Source: Caldilineaceae bacterium bin34 (lineage in GTDB: Bacteria; Chloroflexota; Anaerolineae; Caldilineales; Caldilineaceae). Taken from it: DNA of 64,000 nucleotides. Location: positions 59,930 through 123,929 of the forward strand of contig MPMO01000006.1 in NCBI GenBank assembly GCA_002238555.1. Direction: 5' to 3'. The position numbers were made by a program, and so were the translations under genes. This document shows positions 56,733 through 64,000 of this stretch, piece after piece; within the stretch, counting starts at the first letter, position 1, and each line of letters starts with the position of its first letter. Under the pieces are notes generated by a model. That model did no database searches, was not told the origin of the DNA, and worked only from the letters and a program-made list of their open reading frames with translations.

Positions 56733-58004
56733 ATGAGTAGGTACGGACGCCTCGGGGCGGTTCCGTTCGTCCTGGCGATGGTGTGCGTGGTTGTGGCCGC
56801 GGCCGCCTGTACGTCCCTGCCGCCGGTTCCTGCGCCGCCGCCGTTCACGATACCGCCCGAACGGTTGACCGGACACCAACTGCTGGTCGTGCGGGAGGCC
56901 GACGGCAACCTGGCGGTTGTGGATCCGGCCACGGGCGAGAGGATTCAACTGACGGACGACGCCTCCGCCACGGTGGTCCATGGGCAACCGGTGTGGTCTC
57001 CGGCAGCCGCCGAACTGGCTTGGGTGCGGTCGGAGCTTGACGGTACGCGGGCTTCCGGACAGGTCCTGGTGGCAGATACCGCAGGCACCGTCCGCTTGCG
57101 CGTGGCCACGGTGTTTCCGCCCTTCTACATGTACTGGAATCCGCAGGGCACCAGTCTGTCGCTGCTCGGCAACTGGATGGCGGATGGCCAGTCCACGATG
57201 GCCATGAGCGTAATTGACATGGGGAGTGCCGACGCCACGGCGCGTATCGTCGACACGGGCGCCCCGTTCTACTACGACTGGGCGCCGGACGGGGAACGGA
57301 TGCTGGTGCACAGGAACGCCAGCACCGTGTGGGCCGGTTCGCCCGAGCAGCCGCAGCCCATAACGGATTCCAGTTCGGCGTTCGCGGCGCCGGCTTGGCT
57401 GCCGGACAGCGCGTCGATCGTCTACGGTGACCTGCGGGACGGTGTGGCCACACTGGTTCGGGCCAACCTGGACACCGGGGAGGAAGAGGTGGTGACCTGG
57501 TATCAGGGTTCGCACCTGGCGGTCTACCCGGATCCGACAGGCGACCGCCTGGCCGTGATTGAAACCTCGGACAGGGTGCCTGTCAATGCCTTTGGGCCGC
57601 TGTACCTCTATTCGCTGGAACCGGCCACACTGGAACAGATCACCCCGCTGCCGGTCATGGCCGCGTTCTGGTCGCCGGATGGGGAGCGTCTGTTGTACTG
57701 GGAAGGGGACCTGTCCGGCCGGCCGGGTGATTTCAACCTGCGCATTTGGTCCGAGGACGGGATCAGGGAGGTGGGCTCGGCCCACAGCCCGCCGGATTTC
57801 CTGCGGCGGTACCTGTACTTTTCGGACCAGTACGCCCGCAGCCATACACTGTGGTCCGCCGATTCCCACTGGATTGCCTTTGCCGCGGAAGGCCCGTCGG
57901 GGCAAAATGAGATCCGAATCCAGGAAGTCGGTTCCCTGGCGTCTCCCGCACAGATTTTGGCGGGGGACCTGGTTTTTTGGTCCAGGCACACCCATCCGGA
58001 TTAG
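56733..58004 (+). CDS. Beta-propeller (TolB/WD40-like) lipoprotein
   Basis: 423 residues from the ATG at 56733 (AAGGTGG just upstream); an ATG at 56715 is in frame. The signal sequence ends in AAAAC, a loose lipobox with the Cys near residue 26, followed by a Pro-rich linker. Repeated blade motifs such as QPVWSPAAAELAWV, FYYDWAPDGERMLV, APAWLPDSASIVYG and AAFWSPDGERLLYW are PD40/TolB-type. This builds a six- or seven-bladed propeller outside the membrane. No catalytic motif is seen. The deacetylase gene starts 9 bp after its stop. Confidence 0.8.
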   Translation: MSRYGRLGAVPFVLAMVCVVVAAAACTSLPPVPAPPPFTIPPERLTGHQLLVVREADGNLAVVDPATGERIQLTDDASATVVHGQPVWSPAAAELAWVRSELDGTRASGQVLVADTAGTVRLRVATVFPPFYMYWNPQGTSLSLLGNWMADGQSTMAMSVIDMGSADATARIVDTGAPFYYDWAPDGERMLVHRNASTVWAGSPEQPQPITDSSSAFAAPAWLPDSASIVYGDLRDGVATLVRANLDTGEEEVVTWYQGSHLAVYPDPTGDRLAVIETSDRVPVNAFGPLYLYSLEPATLEQITPLPVMAAFWSPDGERLLYWEGDLSGRPGDFNLRIWSEDGIREVGSAHSPPDFLRRYLYFSDQYARSHTLWSADSHWIAFAAEGPSGQNEIRIQEVGSLASPAQILAGDLVFWSRHTHPD

Positions 58005-58013
58005 TGGGCGAAC

Positions 58014-58802
58014 ATGCAGACATCAGCTGCCTCCTCGACGTTTCCGTGGCCGGAACCCCACCGGGCCGCGGTGTCGCTGTCGTTTGACGACGGTATGCCG
58101 TCCCAGCTGGCACGGGCCGTGCCCATGCTGGATCGCGCCGGTTTCCAGGGCACCTTCTACCTCAATCCGCGCGACGGCTGGGAACGGGATCTGGAGCCGT
58201 GGCGCGCCGTTGCGGCAGGCGGGCACGAGCTGGGCAACCACACCGTCACCCATCCCTGCTCCAACCAGTTTGACTGGAGCAACGACGGCACGCGCCGGCC
58301 GCTGGAGGTGTTGACCCTGTGGGACATCGAACAGGACATTGCGCTGGCTGCGGAACGCCTGCATGCATTCTGTCCCGACCAGGGCCGGGTTTCGTTTGCC
58401 TATCCCTGCTATCAGACCTGGATTGGCGAAGGCGCCACCCACCAGAGCTATGTTCCCGTGGTGGCGCGCTACTGCACGGCAGGGAGGACCCGGGGCGAGC
58501 GGACCGCCGACCCGGCAACCTGCGATCTGTTCCATCTCAATTCGCTGCCGGCGGAGTTCCGGCAGGGCGGCGAACTGGTGGCGATCGCCGAGGAAACCCT
58601 GGAGGACAACCGCTGGGCCATTTTCACGTTTCACGGGGTTGAGGAAGGCCACCTGTCCGTGACGGAACAGGCCCTGCAGACACTGGTGGACTGGCTGGCC
58701 CGGAATGCGGACAGGGTTTGGGTGGACACGGTGCAGCGCGTGGCCGACCATGTGCGCTATCGGCGTGACAACCCCGGGACACAGCTCGCGTCGGGCTCTT
58801 GA
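58014..58802 (+). CDS. Polysaccharide deacetylase (NodB/CE4) family protein
   Basis: 262 residues, no signal peptide. NodB motif 1 is SLSFDDGMPSQ with the catalytic and metal Asp. Motif 2 is GHELGNHTVTHP with the two metal His ligands. A motif 3-like segment is RVSFAYPC, with the usual R-x-P-Y-G altered. It probably removes N-acetyl groups from an amino sugar polymer or acts on a related amide. It is transcribed with the propeller lipoprotein upstream and the multi-span membrane protein 25 bp downstream. Confidence 0.83.
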   Translation: MQTSAASSTFPWPEPHRAAVSLSFDDGMPSQLARAVPMLDRAGFQGTFYLNPRDGWERDLEPWRAVAAGGHELGNHTVTHPCSNQFDWSNDGTRRPLEVLTLWDIEQDIALAAERLHAFCPDQGRVSFAYPCYQTWIGEGATHQSYVPVVARYCTAGRTRGERTADPATCDLFHLNSLPAEFRQGGELVAIAEETLEDNRWAIFTFHGVEEGHLSVTEQALQTLVDWLARNADRVWVDTVQRVADHVRYRRDNPGTQLASGS

Positions 58803-58827
58803 CCCCTTCCGGCCTTAAACTACCGGC

Positions 58828-60816
58828 ATGTCCTCCGCCCTTCACGCCCGTTACCACCGACTGGTCGGCCGCGTCGGCTGGCTTTGGCTGCAGGTGTGGC
58901 TGCTGACCATCCTGACGGTCGTGCAGCTGGTCGTGTTCCAAGCTGTGGTGCCGCCCTGGCAGCACTTTGACGAGCCGGCCCATTTCCGCCATGCCTGGTC
59001 CCTGGTCAATCTGGTGCCGGCGCAGCAGGCGACGGCGTTCACGCCCCTGGATCCCGTCATGGTCCGCGAGACTTTGGGCTCCATGGTGGAGAACGCCTTC
59101 TACCGCGAGCTGACGGCGCCCAACTATTTGCGCACCCATGGTCTCGACACCCTGGGCCACAGCCAGAGTGTCGAGTTCCGAATGTACTACGACTGGGTGG
59201 GTTGGCCCCTGCGGATTTTCCGGCAGGCCGACATCACGACCCAGCTGCTGGCGGGCCGCGCCGTGACCAGCATCTTTCTGCTGATCGTGGTCTGGTCCAG
59301 CATCGGACTGATGCGGTCGCTGACCCGGCCCGGCAATCGGCTGCGCTGGCTGGTGCCGCTCTGCGTCGTCCTGGTGGCGCCGGTGGCCGACCTGGCCACG
59401 GCGGTCAACAACGACATCGTGGCCGTCGCCGGTTTCTCCTTGTTCCTGTGGGGCGCGGTGCACGGTCTGTCGCGCCGGATGACCCTGCTGCATACCCTGT
59501 GGATCATGGCAGCCCTGGCCTTCACCGTGGCGGCCAAGCAGGCCCTGTTGTTTGTCCTGCCCCTGGCACCGCTGGCGGTGGTGATGGGACTTTGGAACAA
59601 CCTGGGCATGCGCTGGCGTTGGCTGTGGCTGGTGTCCGTATTGGCGGTGGCGGCCCTGGCCATGCTGACCCTGAGGCTTGACCAGGCTGCCTTCTGGGTA
59701 ACGCGCTGGCTGAACGACACACCGGGTCGGGTCACCCACGAGCATGCCGTCCACGGTGAATACGTCATTCCCGCGGTCGTGAGTTCGGAACCCATCTACC
59801 AGCGGCTGCACGACGACTGGGTCGTGCAGCATCCGGAGTTCCTCCTGAACTTCGGTGCCTGGGTCTGGGCCGATGAACCGGTCGAGATCCCGTTGCTGGG
59901 CTTTGCCTATGTGGCCGAGGGCGCGAACTTCATGTACACCGAAGTACTCGGCAGCGAGGAACCGGTGCGGGTTACTCAAGAGCCCCAGTTTGTGACCCGC
60001 AAGTTCTGGGTTCCCAATGAGGCGGTCATCCTGTACGTCTTCCTGTGGCCGTACACCTTGGTGGCGCAGGAATCGATCAACCAGGTCTACTACGACGGCC
60101 TGGTCCTGATGGAGGGCGTGGTGGACACCGATCAGGTCCCGGTGTACACGACCAGCGACGGACGGTATGTCCAGTGGGGGGAGCGTTCGGCGGAAAACCT
60201 GGTCCGCAATCCGTCGGGGGAACGGGCCTGGCCCGCCTTCCTGAAGCAGATCGACCTGGTGGTGCAGGAGATTGCGGAGTGGAATCCGTCGGCCGTGCTG
60301 CACCGCATGCTGGACCTGCGGTGGTCCGGGGACATCCTGTGGGTCCAGCAGCCCCGATTCATGTTGCTCAACCTGTTCAACCGCCTGGCCTGGGGCGGTG
60401 TCAACCTTCCGGGCGGTCTTTGGGGGCCCCTCACGCTGGGCCTGTTTGCACTGGGCATCGTGGGCAGCGGCGTCCATGTCCGTTCCCTGCTCCAGGACCC
60501 CGAATCCCAAAACCGAGACCGGGGCCTGCTGACCGCCTATGGCTTTCTGGCCATCAGCCTGGTTCTGATTTGGATTGGGGCCGACCTGTGGATTGCGCGG
60601 TTCATGTGGATGGACGACCTGCACCTGTCCGACACGCGCTATACCTACCCGGCCTGTATCATCACGGTGGGCATCATAGCCGGAGGCATACAGGTTCTGG
60701 GCAACCGCGCGGGGCGGTGGCGGGACGTAGCCACGGCCTTGGTGGTCGTGCTGTTCCTGGCCTTCAACGTGGCCGCCGTGGTGGCCTATGTCGATACGTT
60801 TCGGGGCCTGATTTAG
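58828..60816 (+). CDS. Large multi-span membrane protein, GT-C glycosyltransferase-like
   Basis: 662 residues with about ten predicted helices and large hydrophilic segments near 55-130 and 270-470. The first loop has PPWQHFDEPAHFRH; a D-E or E-P-x-H motif just after TM1 is the catalytic signature of GT-C/DUF2142-like glycosyltransferases that use lipid-linked sugars. Otherwise the sequence has no named domain. It would act at the outer face of the membrane in glycan or glycoprotein assembly. It follows the deacetylase gene, consistent with cell-surface polysaccharide work. Confidence 0.7.
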   Translation: MSSALHARYHRLVGRVGWLWLQVWLLTILTVVQLVVFQAVVPPWQHFDEPAHFRHAWSLVNLVPAQQATAFTPLDPVMVRETLGSMVENAFYRELTAPNYLRTHGLDTLGHSQSVEFRMYYDWVGWPLRIFRQADITTQLLAGRAVTSIFLLIVVWSSIGLMRSLTRPGNRLRWLVPLCVVLVAPVADLATAVNNDIVAVAGFSLFLWGAVHGLSRRMTLLHTLWIMAALAFTVAAKQALLFVLPLAPLAVVMGLWNNLGMRWRWLWLVSVLAVAALAMLTLRLDQAAFWVTRWLNDTPGRVTHEHAVHGEYVIPAVVSSEPIYQRLHDDWVVQHPEFLLNFGAWVWADEPVEIPLLGFAYVAEGANFMYTEVLGSEEPVRVTQEPQFVTRKFWVPNEAVILYVFLWPYTLVAQESINQVYYDGLVLMEGVVDTDQVPVYTTSDGRYVQWGERSAENLVRNPSGERAWPAFLKQIDLVVQEIAEWNPSAVLHRMLDLRWSGDILWVQQPRFMLLNLFNRLAWGGVNLPGGLWGPLTLGLFALGIVGSGVHVRSLLQDPESQNRDRGLLTAYGFLAISLVLIWIGADLWIARFMWMDDLHLSDTRYTYPACIITVGIIAGGIQVLGNRAGRWRDVATALVVVLFLAFNVAAVVAYVDTFRGLI

Positions 60817-60944
60817 GGCGGGAAATCAAGGCGTGCGGGGGGACGGTTTTTCCGGCTGCAGGCCCCTCTTTGTATACTGTTCCGCTGTCCGCAGGTGCCG
60901 GACTGGACTGTTGGAACAGGCGTGAAACGAGAGGAACAGTGACC

Positions 60945-61586
60945 GTGGCCGACAACATCACCATTCAGGCGGAGCCCCGGGTTGCCAGGGGGCGCGGCCT
61001 GAACAAACTCCGCGCGTCCGGCAAGACCCCCATTGTGCTGTACGGCAAGACCCACGAAGCAACGGCGCTGCAGGTGGATGCGCGGGCTCTCAACAGTGTG
61101 GTCCAGGCCAGCGGCCTGTCCCAGCTCATCGACATGCAGGTCGAGGGCCAGTCGACGCTCGTGCTGTTGCGCGAGGTGCAGCGACATCCGGTCAGACACC
61201 ACATCCTGCATGCGGATGCCTACGCATTGCAAATGGACGAAAAGCAGACCCTGCAGATTCCGATTGTGGCGGAAGGCGAACCTGATTCGGCCATCTCCTC
61301 CGATCTGATCATCATGCAGAACATGGACACGATCACGATTGAGACATTTCCAGATCGGATTCCGCAATCGGTGCCGATCGACCTGTCCCTGCTGACCATG
61401 GACAACAACATCACCATTTCGGACCTGACGCCGATTGATGACGTGGACTTCGTGCACGAGCCCGACGAAGTGATCTTCAGCCTGACGCGCAGTGCCGCCG
61501 AGGAAGTCGAGGAGATTCCTGAAGAGGCTGTGGTCGACGAAGACGATGCCGAGGCGGACGAGGAACCGTCTGCAGAGGACGAATAG
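60945..61586 (+). CDS. rplY: 50S ribosomal protein bL25 (CTC/TL5 form)
   Basis: Binds 5S rRNA in the large subunit. 213 residues from the GTG at 60945, chosen because GAGAGGA lies 9 bp upstream; a GTG two codons earlier is possible. The N-terminal L25 domain has RGLNKLRASGKTPIVLYGK and VLLREVQRHPVRHHILHADAY. The second CTC domain ends near residue 185. The tail is strongly acidic (ESDEE-type run), as in many CTC proteins. TATACT at 60873-60878 may be its -10. No downstream gene of the same transcript is visible. Confidence 0.92.
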   Translation: MADNITIQAEPRVARGRGLNKLRASGKTPIVLYGKTHEATALQVDARALNSVVQASGLSQLIDMQVEGQSTLVLLREVQRHPVRHHILHADAYALQMDEKQTLQIPIVAEGEPDSAISSDLIIMQNMDTITIETFPDRIPQSVPIDLSLLTMDNNITISDLTPIDDVDFVHEPDEVIFSLTRSAAEEVEEIPEEAVVDEDDAEADEEPSAEDE

Positions 61587-61754
61587 AGCTGCCGGCGGCG
61601 ACCCTCGTTGCTCGGGGATGACCCAGGTCGTACGCGTGGTTGCCGGCCGCATCATGGACCGGTTGCGGACCCGACGATGACGGCACCGATCGTCAGCGGG
61701 CGCAACCACGCCGCATGAGCTCTTCGCCTTCCGAGACACCGGGCACATCAATTG
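61587..61754. other. Spacer after rplY
   Basis: Short spacer leading into degenerate DNA. I see no clear terminator hairpin or promoter here. Confidence 0.4.
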
Positions 61755-61941
61755 CCCGAATCCAGGCCGTCCGGTGGCCGCTTCCACGACGTTGGTCAGC
61801 CTGCCCGCCTCGGGGAGGGCTAGGCTTGGCAACAGGCCGGTGATCAAGCCTGCCGCAAAGGTGTCCCGACCCTGATCATGTTCACCGGCTTGGGATGCCG
61901 GTGCCGGCGATTTCTCCTTCGGCGGTCACGATGCGGCATTC
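61755..61941 (-). pseudogene. Fragment of a PfkB-family sugar kinase gene
   Basis: On the minus strand, RIVTAEGEIAGTGIPSR (near 61930-61885) and then GRDTFAAGLITGLLPSLALP (near 61870-61815) appear in different frames. They resemble the end of ribokinase/PfkB proteins, where a beta-strand is followed by DTTGAGDTFAAGFLxGL. Here the GAGD catalytic loop is lost and a stop and frameshift intervene. Only this C-terminal patch, ending near TGRPGF, can be seen. Identification rests on one motif, so confidence is modest. Confidence 0.45.
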
Positions 61942-62004
61942 GTGGGAGCCTGTTCTAGACCTTGCATCCGGTACTGTTCGTACCGACAAGGTGCTCTGTC
62001 AGCC

Positions 62005-62420
62005 CTGAACAGGTAGCGCGTGTCGGTGTTTGCGGAGAAGGTGGGTGTGCACAGGAACACCGCCGCGGTGCGACACGGATGCGGATGGGGAGCGGTACTT
62101 CGGCCGGACCGCGCATGCGGCTGCGCAACGGGTGGCGGTCACCTGCAGGGTGTCGAGCCGAGTCCAGCGGCCGGTCCTGGAGTCCTTTGGCCGGGGTGCC
62201 GGCATCGCCGTGGTCGACGGGCTGACCGCAATCGGCGGCAGCAGGCACTTTCGGCGGCCCGTGTTCCGGGGGGTGATGGCGCGGATGGAGCGCAGGGCAC
62301 GGTCCTGGCTGCCGGAGGCGCACCCGGAGCGTCTCTGCCGCTTCGGCTTCGACGGGTTCGCGTGCCTTGCGGCGAGGGCCGCGTGGTCAACCCTGAGCGT
62401 CTGTCGTCGCCAGCCGTGTG
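62005..62420 (+). pseudogene. Decayed IS607-type serine recombinase (tnpA)
   Basis: Remains of a small transposon resolvase. In one frame, VSVFAEKVGVHRNTAAVRHG (62020 onward) resembles the N-terminal DNA-binding helix of IS607 TnpA, with an in-frame stop at 62014 just before it. In the next frame, AQRVAVTCRVSSRVQRPVLE (near 62120-62180) matches the serine-recombinase start VAVYxRVSSxDQ with its catalytic Ser. PERLCRFGFD (near 62325) matches the RDRLxRFGFE block. Sequence after that block is lost. A frameshift joins the two parts, so it is inactive. It sits directly upstream of the tnpB relic, the IS607 order. Confidence 0.65.
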
Positions 62421-62515
62421 GGTGGTGGACTTGTGATGGGCCGTGGTCCACACATTTGCCTGCCGCCTGTCCGGGCTGTGGTGCTGCCAAAGGAAGATCC
62501 GGTAAGTGGTCACCG

Positions 62516-63150
62516 ATGGCTGAGAAGGTTACGCGCCTGCTGCCCAGCCAGGGTCTGAACCGGGACCAGCACGACTGCCTGGCGCGGCTCGCCAGCTTGT
62601 GCGGCAAGGTCCGGACGGATGCCCGGCACCGGTGCAGCGGGGTGTCCACCGCACCGCAATCCCCCTACGACCTCCGCGATGCCTGGATGGCCGAGGGCTG
62701 CGCCCGGCACGGCCTGCCGGCGCGGTGGGGCAAGGCAACCCTGGCCGCCGCAATGTCGCCCAGGCCGTCGGCACGGGAGGTGGCCAAGGTGCCGGTCCAG
62801 AAGGCCGTGCGGCACCGCGCCCGGGGCGACAACGCCGAATGCCAGCGTCTGTACGGCCTGCTCAAGCAGAACCGCTGGACCGAGGATCCGTTTCTGCACT
62901 GGCAGATGCGGAAACAGTGGCAGGGCGGCCAGTCAGTCCCATGTGGCGAACGAGATCGTGGTCGACGCAGGTTCCTACACCACCAAGGTCTGACCCGGAC
63001 GGGCCTGGATCCATATGCAGTGCCTGGACCGCGGCCAACGCATCGCCATCCCGCTCAAGGGCATACACCTGTCTGCCGGCACCTTCCGCATCCTCCTGCA
63101 GGGCACGCGTCGCGGGGATCGGTTTTGCGGTCGCGACGGGGTTGTGCCGG
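62516..63150 (+). pseudogene. Decayed TnpB-family gene of the same IS607-type element
   Basis: The frame from the ATG at 62516 reads MAEKVTRLLPSQGLNRDQHD and continues with DAWMAEGCARHGLPARWGK and LYGLLKQNRWTEDPFLHWQM, the N-terminal region of a large TnpB family found in IS605/IS607 elements. Near 62930 a one-base shift moves it to SHVANEIVVDAGSYTTKV, which ends in TGA (62991-62993). The same frame then resumes as GRAWIHMQCLDRGQRIAIPL to about 63110. The RuvC nuclease motifs and zinc finger are absent. One frameshift, one stop and a missing C-terminal half make it non-functional. Confidence 0.72.
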
Positions 63151-63505
63151 ACGCGGATGCGCAATATTCTGGCGAGGCTGTATGGCGAGAAGATTGCGTT
63201 GTACATGCCCTGCGGGGACGTGCGCTCTGCTCGCGGAACGAATCAGGACTGCGGAGGGGGACGGCTCCACCCGGACTCGAGTTGCGGGGGCTTGCCACGC
63301 GGCCCCCATCAACCGAGAGCGAATCACCCGCGCCGGTACCGTTCGGTACCGGTTAAAGGAACAGATGGCCTTGACGATGATCATGTCCGGTCCGGCGCGT
63401 GGCAGATCCTCCAAGCGGAACCAACTCTCCAATCTGCTTCCGGTCCCAAGCAGCAGTTCCTCAACACAGCACCGACGCGTAGGCAGGGCAAACGCAAAGT
63501 CGGAT
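63151..63505. other. Degenerate DNA between two IS remnants
   Basis: About 355 bp with no gene or repeat that I can support. It may hold the lost end of the IS607-type element and one terminal repeat of the adjacent ISAs1-type element, but neither end can be fixed by eye. Confidence 0.35.
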
Positions 63506-64000
63506 TTAGGGCAGGGCGGCGGCCAGAATCCAGGGTTGGCGTCCGATGCGGTCGCGCAACAGCCCGATGGACACATGCGTACTGAAATGCTGCTGAAGCG
63601 TGCGCAGCATGTTCAGTGCGGCCCGGCGCAGGATGCCCATGACGGCGGGGGCGTGCCCCGTGCGCATGCGGCAGTCGTCCTCGCGGAACTGCATGTCCAG
63701 GGTGCGGTGCAGGCCGTTCTCCACGCCCCAGTGGCCGCGGACGAGGTCCAGCAGGGCCTGCGCGTCCACCGGGCGGCTGGCGATGTAGTAGCGCACGGAG
63801 CGCTGCCGGCGGCCGCGGGGACCGGTGCGCTCCGCCTGCACGCGGATGAGGCTGCGCAGGCCGGGCCAGGCCTCGGGGTCCGCCACCCACTCGCAGAGAC
63901 CGGGACCGCCCAGCACGGTACAGGTGCGCCGCTCGCGGCGGCCGCCGTTGCGCTCGACGGTCTCGCAGCGGTCCTGCACTTCCGGTCGGAAGGCGCCCCG
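63506..64000 (-). mobile_element. ISAs1-family transposase, C-terminal part (runs off right edge)
   Basis: The minus strand is open from the right edge to a TAA at 63508-63506, giving 164 residues. Family blocks are VERNGGRRERRTC, PGLRSLIRVQAERT, RYYIASRPVDAQALLDLVRG, HWGVENGLHRTLDMQFREDD and CRMRTGHAPAVMGILRRAAL. In ISAs1 transposases the Glu of HWGVEN is the last acidic residue of the DDE triad. The N-terminal part with both Asp residues lies outside. No frame break is seen, so the element may still be intact. Confidence 0.85.

Noticed and set aside
58624..60624. 666-codon frame antisense to the GT-C-like membrane protein
   Set aside because: The sense product has clear membrane helices and the DEPAHF motif; the antisense product is low-complexity.
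60045..60938. Open frame extending upstream of rplY into the membrane-protein gene
   Set aside because: It is read out of frame with the membrane-protein gene and has no L25 similarity before the GTG at 60945, which has a Shine-Dalgarno.
61850..61925. TPP-riboswitch-like words (CTGATC ... GCCGGCGA)
   Set aside because: The CTGAGA and other conserved thi-box segments are missing and the arms do not pair. The same bases are better explained by the PfkB fragment on the minus strand.
62599..63585. 328-codon plus-strand frame over the IS607 relic
   Set aside because: It is out of frame with the TnpB motifs, Arg/Pro-rich and without a domain; the motif-bearing frames are those of the decayed tnpB.

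Overview
The window is 64 kb of a high-GC bacterial chromosome. Most of it is densely coded on both strands. The right end is a small graveyard of insertion sequences. Gene content (a tig-clpP-clpX block, CTC-type ribosomal protein bL25, two dipeptide/oligopeptide ABC importers, enolase-superfamily and Gfo/Idh/MocA enzymes, PhyH dioxygenases, a sulfatase and a CehA-like hydrolase) resembles free-living or sponge-associated Chloroflexota such as SAR202. That placement is inference from gene content and needs a marker-gene tree. No tRNA, rRNA, CRISPR array or phage block was seen.

Housekeeping region (1-11 kb). The left edge cuts alaS (minus strand). It is divergent from mutL, whose product carries the endonuclease motif. 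A HAD hydrolase and an M1-type metallopeptidase converge on a hairpin. After about 780 bp without an intact gene come trigger factor, ClpP and ClpX, which form a protein quality-control group. ClpX carries an unusual insertion next to its ClpP-binding loop. A strong hairpin separates clpX from a convergent TPR lipoprotein gene.

Peptide import region (13.5-31.7 kb). System 1 is an OppF-type ATPase, a secreted Asp-box (sialidase-like) beta-propeller, an 821-residue solute-binding protein whose motif order looks circularly permuted, two permeases, an OppD-type ATPase and an N-acylamino-acid racemase/OSBS-like enolase. System 2 is a standard SBP-B-C-D-F operon with a good promoter and a stem-loop between binding protein and permease. 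A small four-helix membrane protein follows.

Catabolic and accessory region (32-61 kb). It holds a PhyH-HEAT fusion, a PLP decarboxylase, and a minus-strand module of HpcH/HpaI aldolase, two Gfo/Idh/MocA oxidoreductases and an MFS transporter. A divergent GH63-like glycosidase and a secreted protein made of three Cache-like repeats follow. Then come a nucleotidyltransferase, a PAC2 protein, a divergent LMW phosphatase, a second MFS carrier, a pair of conserved unknowns and a class C beta-lactamase-fold hydrolase. The block ends with a sulfatase, a second PhyH enzyme lacking the usual HxD aspartate, a CehA/McbA-like metallohydrolase, a beta-propeller lipoprotein, a NodB deacetylase, a multi-span GT-C-like protein and bL25.

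Right end (61.6-64 kb). This holds a PfkB-kinase fragment, a decayed IS607-type element (serine recombinase tnpA plus tnpB with frameshifts and a stop) and the 3' part of an ISAs1-type transposase gene running off the edge.
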